The notes under the pieces are model-generated. The model had not been told where the DNA came from. It did no database searches and saw nothing but the letters and a program-made list of their open reading frames with translations. DNA of 64,000 nucleotides, taken from the NCBI GenBank assembly GCA_028753945.1, contig JAPNXP010000012.1, positions 2,604,001-2,668,000 on the forward strand, read 5' to 3'. This DNA is from Hexactinellida sp. DTS-2022 (taxonomy: Eukaryota > Porifera > Hexactinellida). Each line of letters opens with the position of its first letter. The first letter of the stretch is position 1. This document shows positions 32,772-43,941 of the stretch, piece after piece. The position numbers and the translations under genes are program-made.

Positions 32772-33117
32772 TCGCAAAGCGACCGAACCTAGGGGCTCGT
32801 GTTATATATATATTTCGTTTCAAAAGTGAACTCCCCGAAAATATCCATTAGAACTGTTTGCAGCCCGGAATTTTTGCTAAACCCCCCGTCAGAAGTCCTG
32901 CACCCCTAAAATTATAGGGAACACTGCTGGGCAGTTCCTTAAGAGTTCCTTAACTTATTGCCAATTCTCAGCCTGGAGTTCCTTATAAAGGTGTTCCTTA
33001 TAAAAACAAAAAACGTGTAATACACTGGTGCATGAATACCCGATTTGAAGTTGTTGCCTCGGAACTTTGACCCTACTCAGAAGGAAACAATTATATTTTC
33101 AAGTGATGGATTATTAC

Positions 33118-33530
33118 TAGGGCTGAAACGAATATACCGAATATTCGAATATTCGTTCGAAATGATTGAACGAATATTCGTTCGTTTGCAAACGAATATT
33201 CGTTACGAAACGAATATTCGTTTGGACGAATACTAGATTGAAACGGATATTCGTTGACTAATTTTGGACAACAACAAGACTTTTGTATAGCTTAGAGATA
33301 TCGTAAATATAAATTCCCACCTAAACTAGCTGATTATTAGTTAACTTGTGTATAATACACTTCGTAACTATTATTAAACCATTGTAACATGATCAAAAAC
33401 CTATTTTCCAATGTATTTTGTCTCTAGAAATTGATTTAATGCTTAGTCATCCAAACGAACGAATATTCGAATATTCTTTCGTTTAGAAAAAGTTTCGTTC
33501 GTTACATTTCGAATATTCGTTTCAGCCCTA
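33118..33530. mobile_element. 413-bp hAT MITE rich in CGAATATTCG
   Basis: The ends are TAGGGCTGAAACGAATAT and its inverted partner, with multiple CGAATATTCG palindromic words at both ends. The exact duplication ATTATTAC lies at 33110-33117 and 33531-33538. The terminal sequence resembles hAT-Tip100-type MITEs known from many animals. Confidence 0.93.
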
Positions 33531-33597
33531 ATTATTACTGTGCTGACTACTATCTTGTGGGCCAGTATTGAATCCCTTCCTTTATTTTAATTGTTAA

Positions 33598-34075
33598 CTA
33601 GCGCGCTTTGCTTGCTCGGTTGCTTCGCGGCAGAACACAACCACACACCAACCGTTCGCGGTTTCTGTGTGGTTTATATCCCTCTAACACTGATTATTAA
33701 CCTAAAATACTCATTATCGCATGATGTCGTGATCACTAAAATGTGAAATTTTAGTGATCACGACATCATGCGATAATGAGTAATCATATTGGCAATCTGG
33801 TGTGAGCAACGTGTCCGCATCATAAATCTACACAATCTAATAAATTTTGAGAATTTTATCTCTTAGAGGGCGGATATTATGTGCGAATATGTGAATTTCC
33901 ATTCTTCTCGAAATGTGGTAATGACGTCAAAACTTGACGAGGTGTGAGAAATTTTGAGTGGGAACCTCAACTTGTTGGCGGGAAGTTAGCCTATATGCAA
34001 AAAATCCGATTTGAAAACCGTCCACTTTCTTCAATCAACTCGGTACATACAAACAATTATATATATATACATATG
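33598..34075 (-). mobile_element. Non-autonomous Helitron, family A, copy 2
   Basis: On the minus strand it ends ...AAGCGCGCTAG at 33598. The interior matches the copy at 35133-35627, including the AACCACACACCAACCG hairpin, GTGAGAAATTTTGAGTGG and AACCTCAACTTGTTGGCGGG. The 5' end is lost at the border with the tandem-repeat MITE at 34076. It contains a 71-bp palindrome. Confidence 0.82.
33710..33780. repeat. 71-bp perfect palindrome inside Helitron A copy 2
   Basis: The arms CTCATTATCGCATGATGTCG and so on (33710-33743) pair exactly with 33747-33780. Copy 3 (35.3 kb) carries only one arm. Such perfection suggests a recent inverted duplication. Confidence 0.93.
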
Positions 34076-34342
34076 CCTTATTATGGGAAATTAACGCGAA
34101 TTGCTCCAATTCGCGTTAATTTCATGGTGCGTTAATTTCATGGGAGCGTTAATTTCATGGAGCGTTAATTTCATGGAGCGTTAATTTCATGGAGCGTTAA
34201 TTTCATGGAGCGTTAATTTCATGGAGCGTTAATTTCATGGAGCGTTAATTTCATGGAGCGTTAATTTCATGGAGCGTTAATTTAATGGAGAGTTAATTTC
34301 CGTCGTATTAATTTTATGGCGCGTTAATTTCCTATAATAAGG
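34076..34342. mobile_element. 267-bp MITE with 16-bp tandem core
   Basis: The ends are CCTTATTATGGGAAATTAACG and, in reverse, CCTTATTATAGGAAATTAACG. Inside are about a dozen head-to-tail copies of GCGTTAATTTCATGGA (about 34105-34300), most of them identical. The left end also folds on itself (AACGCGAATTG/CAATTCGCGTT). The tandem unit derives from the TIR word TTAACGCG. The TSD is not clear. Confidence 0.85.
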
Positions 34343-34411
34343 TCATTAGAGTAGGACAGAATATATCCGGGAGTATAATTATGCTAGGACATACAGTACC
34401 CAGGAGTGTAA

Positions 34412-34700
34412 CAGGGTTGCCAACCTCTGAAAATAGAAAAGCGGGAGATTTTGCCAATTATAGCGGGAGTTTACCAAAAAAGCGGGAGGTGGAAGATGAA
34501 AAAACGGGAGAAAATCGGGAGACCCAAAATCAGGCACGTAGCTAGAGTATGTAATTCAGGGGGGCAAGTTTTATGTTGGGGGGGCAAGTGGGGGACGAAT
34601 CACTCTATTTACTATAACGAACACTTCCTAATTCTCTTGGGAGGGGGGGCGAGGAGTACTTTTGGGGGTGAATCGATCATGAATAACGATACATTATGAT
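34412..34700. other. Unpaired hAT-like termini
   Basis: CAGGGTTGCCAACC at 34412, followed by repeated GCGGGAG words, and CAGGCACGTAGCTAG at 34531, followed by G-rich sequence, are both typical hAT starts. I could not find matching right ends, so these are fragments. Confidence 0.4.
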
Positions 34701-34747
34701 TATATTTTATGTTTGGATATCTACAATAATGAATTAGAAAATTTACT

Positions 34748-34825
34748 CATCAGATATACGTAGATGTAGCAGTTCAAATTTCTTTTCATCAGATATACGT
34801 AGATGTAGCAGTTCAAATTTCTTCG
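34748..34825. repeat. 39-bp direct tandem duplication
   Basis: Two adjacent copies of a 39-bp unit beginning CATCAGATATACGTAGATG, nearly identical. Non-coding. Confidence 0.9.
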
Positions 34826-35132
34826 AAAGTTCTCGCAATTCATGGACATTTTTCTTGAGATTTCAACGAATTTCATGACGATTAGGCCATCAAATTTGTA
34901 AATGTGTTGTAGAGCTTATTCCACCCGTAGTTTCACAGAAACTAGTTATGGACATCCTATGTTCCAATTTTGAACATTTATAACGCGTTTAACTATGTTA
35001 AAAGCTGGCTATAAAAACACGATAATTCCCACTAAAAATAGCGACTACGTAATCAAATGGTGATTTATCACAATTCTAAAGGGTGTATTGTATGCCTTGA
35101 TATCATGTTCCTAACTTCCTATATAATTATAA

Positions 35133-35627
35133 CTAGCGCGCTTCGCTTGCTAGGTCGCTTCGCGGCAGAACACAACCACACACCAACCGCTTCGCGGTTG
35201 GTGTGTGGTTTATATACTCCTAATATTGATTATAAAGCGTAAATAGGCCTAAATAGTCAAATTTAACAATATGAAATTTTAATGATTACGTCATCATGCG
35301 ATAATGAGTTAGCATATTGGCGATCTGGTGTGACCAACATGTCTGCATCATTAATATACATGTTCAATTAAATTTTCAGAATTTTATCACTTAGAAGGCG
35401 CGAATTATGTGCGATTGTGTAAATTTTCAGGGTTCTCTAAATGTGACAATGACGTCATAACTTGTCGAGGTGTGAGAAATTTTGAGTGGAAACCTCAACT
35501 TGTTGGCGGGTGCCAAAAGTTACCCCTATATTCCAAAAATCCCATTTGGAAACCGTCCACTTTCTTATATCAACTCGTAACATACAAACAAATATATACA
35601 CCCAGGCTTGTGTTTTAATAGTATAGA
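35133..35627 (-). mobile_element. Non-autonomous Helitron, family A, copy 3 (best preserved, 495 bp)
   Basis: Read on the minus strand it starts TCTATACTATTAAAACAC (from 35627). It ends with a strong hairpin (CCAACCGCGAAGCGGTTGG) followed by GCGAAGCGCGCTAG at 35133. It is inserted between A and T, with no TSD. A TC start, a 3' hairpin, a CTAG end and an AT target are the Helitron rules. It encodes nothing. It defines the family also present at 27550 and 33598. Confidence 0.92.
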
Positions 35628-35639
35628 TGCATTTCTCAG

Positions 35640-36100
35640 GTATGTCAATACTAGCTATTGAGATAAAGATATGTCAGCAAATAATCAATGGTCTTTAAGT
35701 AATCCATGGCTTGGAGTAGTAGTAAGGCATTATATAACGAAGGTCAACGTTCAACATGAGTTTCTTAGATCCCTTAATGGGACCAACTTATGCCCTTATT
35801 AAACCAATATGTAAGCTAAAATTAATTACAATGCATCAAATAAATAATTAATGAGATATTTTTGCCAAATTCCAAGTACTAAAACTTACTTAATTTAGAC
35901 TTTCAACAGAAAACAATTTCATAAACGGATCCAATTTTAGTTTTCCCTAATTATTGTTGTCAAATAATTCTCTTGTGAAGGTAACTAATTTAGAATTCTG
36001 AGAATTTATCTGTAATATCAAGGTTCAGCTGTGAATTTAGAATATAAATAAACATCTGGTGTTCCTTGAGGTAAACTTGTAATGTTTTTTCAAATGACTT
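35640..36100. other. No feature seen
   Basis: AT-rich non-coding sequence without visible repeats. Confidence 0.4.
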
Positions 36101-36534
36101 CTACGTTGCCTCCTAAACCACACAAAATGTGCAACCGATTGCACCTCCAGATACAACTTTCATTAAAAAACTTAGAGTAAAGCCTAGCTATTTATCCGCG
36201 TCTTACTGGCTGCCAGATGTCCCTGTTATTGTCTACGTGTTTGTGCACTTTGTGATGTTACTGCTTCAGCGAGTACTTATCTACTCCGCGCTCCGCCACT
36301 GCACTCTCAGCTCCCTTACGCCACCTTACGCCACCTAACTCCCACTACACTCTCCCTTTCCGACAGACTCATTCCGCCACTACCTCTACACCCTTCTATA
36401 CGCCACCCCAACCCCGGAGGAATCCTGAGACACCAGCCCCGCCCCTACGGACGGAAGAGAGCAGGCAGACGGAAGAAGAAACCTATTCCCGACATCGTGA
36501 CTGATGTATCTGAGCGTAAGCTTAATCGTGTTAA

Positions 36535-36690
36535 CATAGGCGCAAACTTTTAACCTGTAGCCAAAAGTGCCAGTGGTGCACCTCAATACAAAGTACAGGT
36601 GGACCTAGCCCCACCTTGCACCACCAGCACTTCTATCGCTGAGTCCGGTGGTGCACTTGCACCACCTGCACCACCTACTTTGCGCCTATG
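36535..36690. mobile_element. 156-bp hAT-type MITE in the LINE leader
   Basis: The ends are CATAGGCGCAAACTTTT and, in reverse, CATAGGCGCAAAGTAGG. The flanks CGTGTTAA and CGTGTCAA match at 7 of 8. The interior is rich in CACCACC and GGTGG words, which can pair. Confidence 0.85.
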
Positions 36691-36789
36691 CGTGTCAATT
36701 CCTTTTCTTATAGTGAACCTCATAACCTGGTCTGTATACCCACTACCAACTGGCATCTTCCCACTATCCTGAATTTGAATTATAGGAGC

Positions 36790-37317
36790 GTGGTGAATAT
36801 ATTAGATTAAATTACCCACCTCCTTGATTTCCACTGTGTCGATGTCGATATAGCCGGTGTCACTGAGTCATGGCTATCCGACACGGTCCCTCCATCCATC
36901 ACTTCAATCGATGGATACTCCTGTGAGAGGAGGGACAGAGTGGAAAAGAAAGACGGCGGTGTGCTAGCCTATATTAGAGAAAATATTCCGTATAATAGAT
37001 TGGGTTATTTGGAGTGTAATGATGTTGAGTCTCTCTGGCTCTTGGTTAGGGACAAATGTATGCCCCGCCAATTCTCACATATTCTGATTGTCGTTATTTA
37101 CGTTCGGCCCAATGCATGCAATTATACCACCATTAATCATATTGTCGCCGGCGTTGATGACACCCTTAGAAAACACCCCCACGCAGGCGTTATGCTAATC
37201 GGCGATTTTAACCAACTTAACGACACCCACCTGAGGAATTACCCGCTCAGGCAGGTAGTCCGACGGCCAACCCACGGTAGGGCAGTACTTGACAAGATAT
37301 CCAACCTTGTATTGTGA
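36790..37317 (+). pseudogene. LINE endonuclease domain remnant
   Basis: Reading: NYRSVVNILD (an eroded NARSL block), THLLDFHCVDVDIAGVTESWL with the T-E-S/T-W motif (about 36860), GYSCERRDR, GGVLAYIRENIPY, VIYVRPNA, then MLIGDFNQL (the GDFN catalytic box, about 37195). These follow the order of the APE-type endonuclease of jockey/CR1 LINEs, which nicks target DNA. A frame change near 37290 leads to SHFDHNTVIL (the SDH-like box) in the next segment. Interrupted by stops; inactive. Confidence 0.8.
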
Positions 37318-39300
37318 GCCAGTTGTACTCGCACCTACGTCTCATTTCGACCATAACACCGTCATTTTAGAACCAGCTTCCTCCTTTAAGTTTGAGAAGG
37401 GCAAAATAATTGCCCTTGTCACGAGGGCGAATATCCCGCGTGATAAGGAGTCTCTAACATATTCCCTTTCTAACTTCGACTGGACACCAATATACCTTGA
37501 ATCAACTTGCCAGTCGAGGTTCAAATTCTTTGATAATTCAATGGTTTCTCTCATTAGACAACACCTCCCTACCAATCACGTTAGGCGTAATTCCACCGAT
37601 AATCATTGGGTTACTGAACACTTCCGCTACCTAATCAATCGGCGGCAGTATGCATTTATGTTTGGCAATATAACACTCTTCCGAAGCCTCCGTAATAGAG
37701 TAATTAGGGAGGCTAAAACCATCAGAGCCACATACTACCATCAGAGGATCCAGTTACTCCGTAACTGTGATCCTCGTCGCTGGTGGAAGCATACCAAAGC
37801 CAATACGGGATTGTGTAAGACAACCAATGAATTTGCCGCGATGGCAAATTCATTGTGCGATGGAAAGAGGAGTTCACTCGCTGAGGAGATCAACTCGTTT
37901 TTCGAATCAGTTTGTAGTGAATTGAATCCTCTTGACATGGGTACTCTGCCCACCAACTGCAGAGTCCCTCTGACGTATATCATTAACACCGATACAGTTT
38001 TAAAGCTGCTAGATGCCATCAAAATCAACAAGGCTATAGGTCCTGATGATATACCTAATTGGATTCTCAGGACCATGCCATTAATTTGGCACCTCCTATT
38101 TGTGCCATATTTAATGCGTCAATCAGAGAGGGGTATGTTCCAGCACTCTGGAAATGTGCCACCGTTATCCCAATTTCCAAAGTTACCCCTGCTCGTAAGA
38201 TAGAAGAATATCTGAGACCTATCTCGCTCACTGCTGTGCTATCTAAGCAATTAGAGAGCATTGTAAGTGGGTGGATATTTGATATCATAGTTGATAAGTT
38301 AGACGTGCGTCAATATGGAGGTATGAAGGGCCTGTCCACCACTCATGCTTTGGTTGACATGGTTCATAACTGGCTCGTCGCTGCAGATGAAAGGATGGCC
38401 TCTCACGTAGTCCTATTGGACTACCGAAAGTCTTTTGACCATGTTGACCACACAGTGCTGATCAACAAATGTAAGATGTACGAATTACCCGGATTCATCA
38501 TCACATGGATAGAGCTTTCCTTTCCGACAGGTCCCAGAGGGTGAGAGTAGGTCAGGAGCTCTCTGACAGGGTCCATCCGAAGGGATCTATACCACAGGGA
38601 ACATGGCTTGGGCGTCTTCGTAATCCTGATTAATGACCGGACTCCTCCATGTGGTAGCTACTCACAAGTACATGGACGACACAACGTTAACGGTCAGGGT
38701 CGGGAAGGGGAGTGTTAGCTCAATGCAATCCATCATGGACCTCTGCTAACAACATGGTTCCCAACATTAGAAAAACGAAAGACATGGTCATCTGTTTCCA
38801 TAAACCAACAGCTATCACGTCTGTACCATCCAGGGGATGGAGATAGAGCGAGTGTCTTCCTTTAAATCTTTAGGTGTCGTTATTAATGGCAAGCTAACTT
38901 GGGCCGATAACACCAACTATATCTACTCCAAGGCCTCTAAGCGCCTCTACTTCCTAAGGCAGCTTCGCAGGGCTGGGCTAGACAGCCTAGACCTGCTGAT
39001 GTTCTATACAACTGTAATAAGGCCGGTTATTGAATATGCCTGCCCCGTTTGGCATAACTCTCTGACCGCAGCCGATTCCGCTATCATCGAAAGTATTCAG
39101 AGGAGGTCGATGAAGATCATCGAACCGAATTTGACATACGAGTTGGCTTCCGCAAATCGCAAATTATTTAAGAAATCCGCTCGGAGGGAGAATTAGTTAA
39201 AGGATTCTTCTCGACAATTTGTTTGAATTCAAGCAGATTGCATTACCTTCTACCGCAACCTATTAGCGCCAGGTACTCCCTCCGAAATAAGCGTAAACTG
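37289..39300 (+). pseudogene. LINE reverse transcriptase, frameshifted
   Basis: Segments in order: 37289-38090 (SHFDHN, then linker, AIGPDDIPNWIL); 38059-38544 after a frameshift (APPICAIFNASIREG, LRPISLTAVLSKQLE, QYGGMKGLSTTHALVDM, VVLLDYRKSFDHVDH with the motif-A Asp); SDRSQRVRVGQ and PQGTWLG (motif B, about 38530-38610) in another frame; KYMDDTTLTV (motif C, the catalytic D-D pair, about 38670); and 38837-39196 (FKSLGVVINGKLTW, FYTTVIRPVIEYACPVWHN), ending in SARYSLRNKRKLPLPKVN. All core motifs survive, but at least five frame breaks make it inactive. QYGGMKG and DDTT suggest a CR1/L2/Rex-type clade. Confidence 0.85.
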
Positions 39301-39751
39301 CCGCTCCCCAAAGTCAACACTAACCTATTAAAAAATTATTTGATCCCGAATGGGTTATTAACATTAAATTCACCATATTTTCGCGTACAGCCTCCTTAAC
39401 AGGCAGGCATCCTGATCCCCTGGAGCCTGGAATGTTTACGCTTGAAAGCCAGCTATTTATCTGCACCAGGATCTATCCCACAGATAGCACCTTGATAGGA
39501 ATCCTTCATTGGATTTTAAATGTAGACAAACAGACAAAAAATATACAAGAAATATATTCAAAAATATATAATTAAATGAAAATAAATGAACAAAAAATAA
39601 AAAACTGATATATAAAACAAAACAAAAAGTTACTGACACAAACAATACGAAGACACTGCTACAACGAGTTCATCGCACCCAGTGGCGTAGCAAGGGAGTT
39701 TGCCGCCCGGGGCGGACTACAATTTTACCGCCCTTCAAACTATATTCTATT

Positions 39752-41110
39752 ACGAGCCCTTCGGTCTCGGTCGCTTTGCGACAGATCGGTGCTACGCACC
39801 TCAAGTTAACGGCCGCTGTGCGGCCTTACTCACACTTTCTACCATGGAAATGGTAGAAAGGGACGTTAAGATTTTGAATTTTCATTAATTTGTTTACCTA
39901 TTTGTGTAAACAACAACAACAAATATTAATATGAGAAATTTATAAACGCGAAATTCGTGTTCGGCATACTTGTTTCCCTATAATACTCGTTGAAAGCTAA
40001 CTTCTAGGTTGATTCTGAATTTTCATTAATTTGTTTACCTATTTTGTGTAAACAACAACAACAAATATTCATATTAGAAAAATATAACCGCGAAAATCGT
40101 CTTCAGCATACTTGTTTACCTATAATATCCGTTGGAAGCTAACTTCTTGGTTGATTTTGAATTTTCATTAATTTGTTTACCTATTTTGTGTAAACAACAA
40201 CAACAAATATTAATATGAGAAATTTATAAACGCGAAATTCGTGTTCGGCATACTTGTTTCCCTATAATACTCGTTGAAAGCTAACTTCTAGGTTGATTCT
40301 GAATTTTCATTAATTTGTTTACCTATTTTGTGTAAACAACAACAACAAATATTAATAATAGAAATTTCTAAATGCGAAATTCGTGTTCAGCATACTTGTT
40401 TACCTATATTACCCGTCGAAAGCTAACTTCTAGGTTGATTTTGAATTTTCATTAATTTGTTTACCTATTTGTGTAAACAACAACAACAAATATTAATATG
40501 AGAAATTTATAAACGCGAAATTCGTGTTCGGCATGCGTGTTCACCTATAATACTCGTTGAAAGCTAACTTCTAGGTTGATTTTGAATTTTCATTAATTTG
40601 TTTACCTATTCTGTGTCAACAACAACAACAAATATTAACATGAGAAATTTCTAAACGCGAAATTCGTGTTCGGCATGCTTGTTTACCTATAATACCCGTT
40701 GGAAGCTAACTTCTAGGTTGATTTTGAATTTTCATTAATTTGTTTACCTATTTTGTGTGAACAACAACAACAAAAATTCATATTAGAAAATTTTAAACGC
40801 GAAATTCGTGTTCAGCATACTTGTTTACCTATAATACTCGTTGAAAGCTAACTTCTAGGTTGATTTTGAATTTTCATTAATTTGTTTACCTATTTTGTGT
40901 AAACAACAACAACAAATATTAATATGAGAAATTTATAAACTCGAAATTCGTGTTCAGCATACTTGTTAACCTATTATAACATTTGTTTACCTATTATAAC
41001 ATTTGAAAGTTAGTTTATATCCCATATTAATTGCAGTTTCTATTCCCCCATCACTTTATATAATCCGGACAAACACACACACAACAATCGAGATTTAATA
41101 ATATTGATAT
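39752..41110 (-). mobile_element. HINE-like family B, full copy with expanded 142-bp minisatellite
   Basis: The left end is ACGAGCCCTTCGGTCTCGG with the hairpin-prone GGTGCTACGCACC and GCGGCCGC-like words. Then come about eight tandem units of roughly 142 bp (39890-40980), each with ATTAATTTGTTTACCTATT, GTAAACAACAACAAC and GAAAGCTAACTTCTAGGTTGA. The other end is ATCGAGATTTAATAATATTGATAT. Other copies have one to three units. Variable central minisatellites with asymmetric ends are known in Helentron-associated elements (DINE/HINE type); that assignment is an inference. Confidence 0.75.
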
Positions 41111-41152
41111 GGTAACAATGGTCTATCTAATTATTAGAACTATACATTAAAT

Positions 41153-41349
41153 CAGGTTTTTTTTAAAAGTTGTGACCTTGATGTAACTCAGCGCGGCCTT
41201 GGTGTAACTCAACACTGCAGCGGCCGTGGCCAACCATAATAGTGGTGTAACTCAACACTGTACAGGCCCAGGCCGACCCGAATCGTGGTGTAACTACAAA
41301 GCATCATGGTGCAAAATTTACACCAAAGATCGGCCATAAAAAAACCCTG
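41153..41349. mobile_element. 197-bp hAT-type MITE
   Basis: The ends are CAGGTTTTTTTTA and, in reverse, CAGGGTTTTTTTA. The exact duplication CATTAAAT lies at 41145-41152 and 41350-41357. Inside are repeated GGTGTAACTCAACACTG words. Confidence 0.92.
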
Positions 41350-41384
41350 CATTAAATGTTTCTAAAATGTAACTTTTCCCGGTT

Positions 41385-43941
41385 TCAAGGTTGCGAAATC
41401 TTTGATAATTTCTTCAAAATCCAACTTATTGGCAATCTTCTTTCTATCGACAAAATAGCAAGATATGTAAGTCGAAATTGGCTCATGCTTGATCTGAGAT
41501 AGATTTTCACAAGTTTTAGCTTTGAAAAACTTCGCTCACATGTTGCTATACTGACACACATGGTGAGAAATATCCTCAGAACCACAATTTAGTTTGGAAG
41601 CATCTCAGAAAATCCCCTCATTATCAATCTTTAGCTACATCATTTCCATTTTCAATAGAACTTATTAAGCAACGACATCTCCCGACTTCCTTCTTCAAAT
41701 CCTCGCCTTCTAAATCATTATATACATCCACAAGTGCATCAATTTTTTCATTAATGAAAGATTCTCTCTTTCATCAGAATGTCTATGCTTAAGAATCCAA
41801 ATCTCTTATTAACTATGTTCAACTGCAAAAACCTCTTATCTATTTCATTCTTTAAACGGTCGATCACTTCAATAATTTCCCGTCTAATTTCTCCTTGCAG
41901 AGATAGTCCGACATCGCGGGCCTCCTCTCCATCCATTCTTCGTTTCCGTCGAACACGCCGAACCATCGGAATTTCCATCTCGCATAATAAGGTTGCCTCG
42001 TTTAAGGAGTCGTTCAAAAGGGGTTCACGGTTTTCGTCAAGAAAATGATAAAGAGCCCGAATCGTAACTACTGCTTGGTCCAGTCCAAAGCCTTTGATTG
42101 AAGAAATTTCTGTGCATGGTCCACCTCGGGGAGTATCTTACCCATAGCCTAAGATAGCATAGGAATGGGAAGGTCGTGATACTGGCAAGAACAATCCCTG
42201 CTTCTCCACGAGTGGGAATATTTTCAGTGGCATCGGTTAAACTCTGAAGAGTTTCTATTACTTCCCTATAGTGTGTGTTGATCGCATGTACAGCGTCGTT
42301 CTTTGCACTCCGACGGGTTTCAACTACACGCTTCACAGTTATTGGGACAAATTTCTTTAAGATATCCCACCGTTGAGTAGATGCTGAAAAAAATGTGAAT
42401 ACTTTCTCCACAGCTGCAAAAAAGGTCATTGAGTTCACAGACTGACCAGCTGCATTCATACATGCTAGATTCAAGCTGTGGTTATTACATGCAACCAATT
42501 CTGCCTTTGAGTTAACAACTTTGATGCGTTGTTGAACGCCATTATGTATTCCTGCCATTGTAGCAGCATTATCGTATTCTTGTCCTCGACAATCTTCAAT
42601 ATTCAGACTGTCAGATTCTAACCTATCCAGAATAATTCTTGCAGTCTCTGAAACTGTTATATGTTTCATTGGGATAAAGTCAATGAATGATTCTTTAACT
42701 TCAGCAATTTTATCCTTTATTTTAATATACCTGATAATTACTGTCATTTGATCAATGTGAGATACATCAGGTGTACTATCAAGTAACAATGCAAAGTATT
42801 TGGCTTCTTTAATATCATGAAGAATTGTCTTCTTAACATGAAATCCAAGAGCATCAATGAATTCATTTTGAATTTCTGGGGATAAGTAAGATATTGTGGG
42901 GCGGTGGGCCAAGCGAATGTTCATTAGGTGTTCTCGCATGATTGGATCATACTTTGCAATGAGTATAATTAGTTGTAGGAAGTTTCCAGAATTAGCATCA
43001 TTTTCAGAGATACCTTCTCTGGGTGGCCACTGACTCGAGAGAAAGAGAATTGCATCTAAAATCCGTTCCAAAACTTTCACCCATTTGCTTCTCTATGCAC
43101 TGATTTGCTCTTGTAATTTCATGTCTAAAGTCCAACCTTTTCCGAGCCTCATCTCTAATTCCTTCCAATTTTCGAATGCTTTTAAATGCTCTAAGCTATT
43201 TTCATGTTGACCTATTTTCGGATTCAATTTCCACCACTTTTGAAACCCGCCATTGATGAATGAATTATGGTTACTTTGTACTTCTTGCGAGTTAAAAATT
43301 GTGCAACAAAAGCAGTAGATACAACTCCATCTCGGTGAGCACACCATCCATGACCTTAGAATTTTCTCACCATTATCCAACGTTCGAAAGAACCATTCTT
43401 TGGTAAGTGATCTCGTTTTCCCCTTCGTTATTGCACCTTTCCTCTCAACAACTGAAAAAGGACCATTCTTGTTCTGGATCGCAAACGTCCCGCGATAAAT
43501 AAGCTCGCACCTTAACGAATGAGTTATTGGTATCTGCCAAAGGCCAATATCTTCAAATATATTTGCAGCCACACTATGTTGAGTGTTAGTTGAATCTATT
43601 TTTGGATGAGTGATTTCATTGTCAGTTGTGTTTCCTTCAAGTAGTTCATGGGGATCAGAATCAGAATCAAAGGAAAAATTCTTTTCTCTCGCAGGTTCAG
43701 CCTCGCCATTATCAATTGAATTACTATGTAAGCTGGGGTCCACAACTAAATTGTCAATCTCTGCATTATTTCCCTTTCTAACTAAAAATGCCTTCATATA
43801 TTTAGCTGTACGTTTCTCTTCATCCTTCCGGATTTTGTGTTGCTTCCGGGAAAAAGAACCACTCAACTTCACTCTCTTCGAACAATTCATATTAGTATAA
43901 TGTATTACTATATCAAATAATTGATATACTATGTGAATCAA
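41385..43941 (-). pseudogene. hAT transposase (TTF zinc finger, DUF4371 type), mildly broken
   Basis: Segment 43941-43093: a Lys-rich start (SGSFSRKQHKIRKDEEKRT), an acidic linker, then a TTF-type zinc finger around TKEWFFRT, CSPRWSCIYCFCCTIF and FINGGFQKWWKLN. Segment 43080-42037: FALLLDSTPDVSHIDQM (first acidic residue), DCRGQEYDNAATMAG (second), ACNNHSLNLACMNA and STQRWDILKK. Then a C-terminal part at 42017-41751, and the hAT dimerisation block CERSFSKLKLVKIYLRSSMS at 41585-41385. The first two segments are separated only by a stop at about 43090. Later breaks near 42150, 42040 and 41600-41750 disrupt the end. All landmark motifs remain. Confidence 0.87.

Larger units (their letters stand above)
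31262..32800 (+). mobile_element. HINE-like family B copy, nested in hAT 31105-32926
   Basis: It starts near ATCAATATTACTAAAACTC. It continues through the GGGGGAATAGAAA, AAACTAACTTCCAAAATGTT, GTAAACAAGTATACTG and TGTTGCTGTTGTTTAC blocks to CGATCCGTCGCGAAGC, then resumes after an insertion as GTCGCAAAGCGACCG and ends AGGGGCTCGT (32800). It carries fewer tandem units than 39752-41110. Confidence 0.75.
31105..32926. mobile_element. 1.8-kb hAT element without transposase, nested in the pogo-like element
   Basis: The ends are CAGTGTTCCCTCTAAGG and, in reverse, CAGTGTTCCCTATAATTTTA. The exact 8-bp duplication CTGGGCAG lies at 31097-31104 and 32927-32934. Most of its length is later insertions: repeat family B (31262-32800) and what that repeat contains. 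Confidence 0.93.
28878..33016 (+). mobile_element. Pogo-like element (4.1 kb with nested insertions)
   Basis: The inverted ends are ACGTTTTTTAAAAATAAGG at the left and ACGTTTTTTGTTTTTATAAGG (in reverse) at the right, followed on both sides by irregular copies of AAGGAAC and a CAGGCTGA block. It encodes a zinc finger/HTH/DDE transposase on the plus strand (29085-31048). A hAT element (31105-32926) is inserted near its right TIR with TSD CTGGGCAG. Its own TSD is not clear. Without the nested insertions the element would be about 2.3 kb. Confidence 0.75.
36101..39460 (+). mobile_element. Broken CR1/jockey-like non-LTR retrotransposon (LINE)
   Basis: A C-rich leader (36200-36480) leads into apurinic-type endonuclease remains, then reverse transcriptase in several frames to about 39300. 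There are no long terminal repeats. The local base composition is clearly more GC-rich than its surroundings, as expected for an insert of different origin. A hAT MITE (36535-36690) sits in the leader. The 3' end is not sharply defined; AT-rich simple sequence begins at about 39530. Confidence 0.8.

Noticed and set aside
34086..34345. Tandem TTAATTTCATGG considered as a regulatory array
   Set aside because: It is enclosed by matching TIRs and its unit derives from them, so a mobile-element origin is the simpler reading.
43610..43900. Plus-strand frame opposite the hAT transposase
   Set aside because: Antisense shadow of the transposase N-terminus, which has recognisable zinc-finger motifs.
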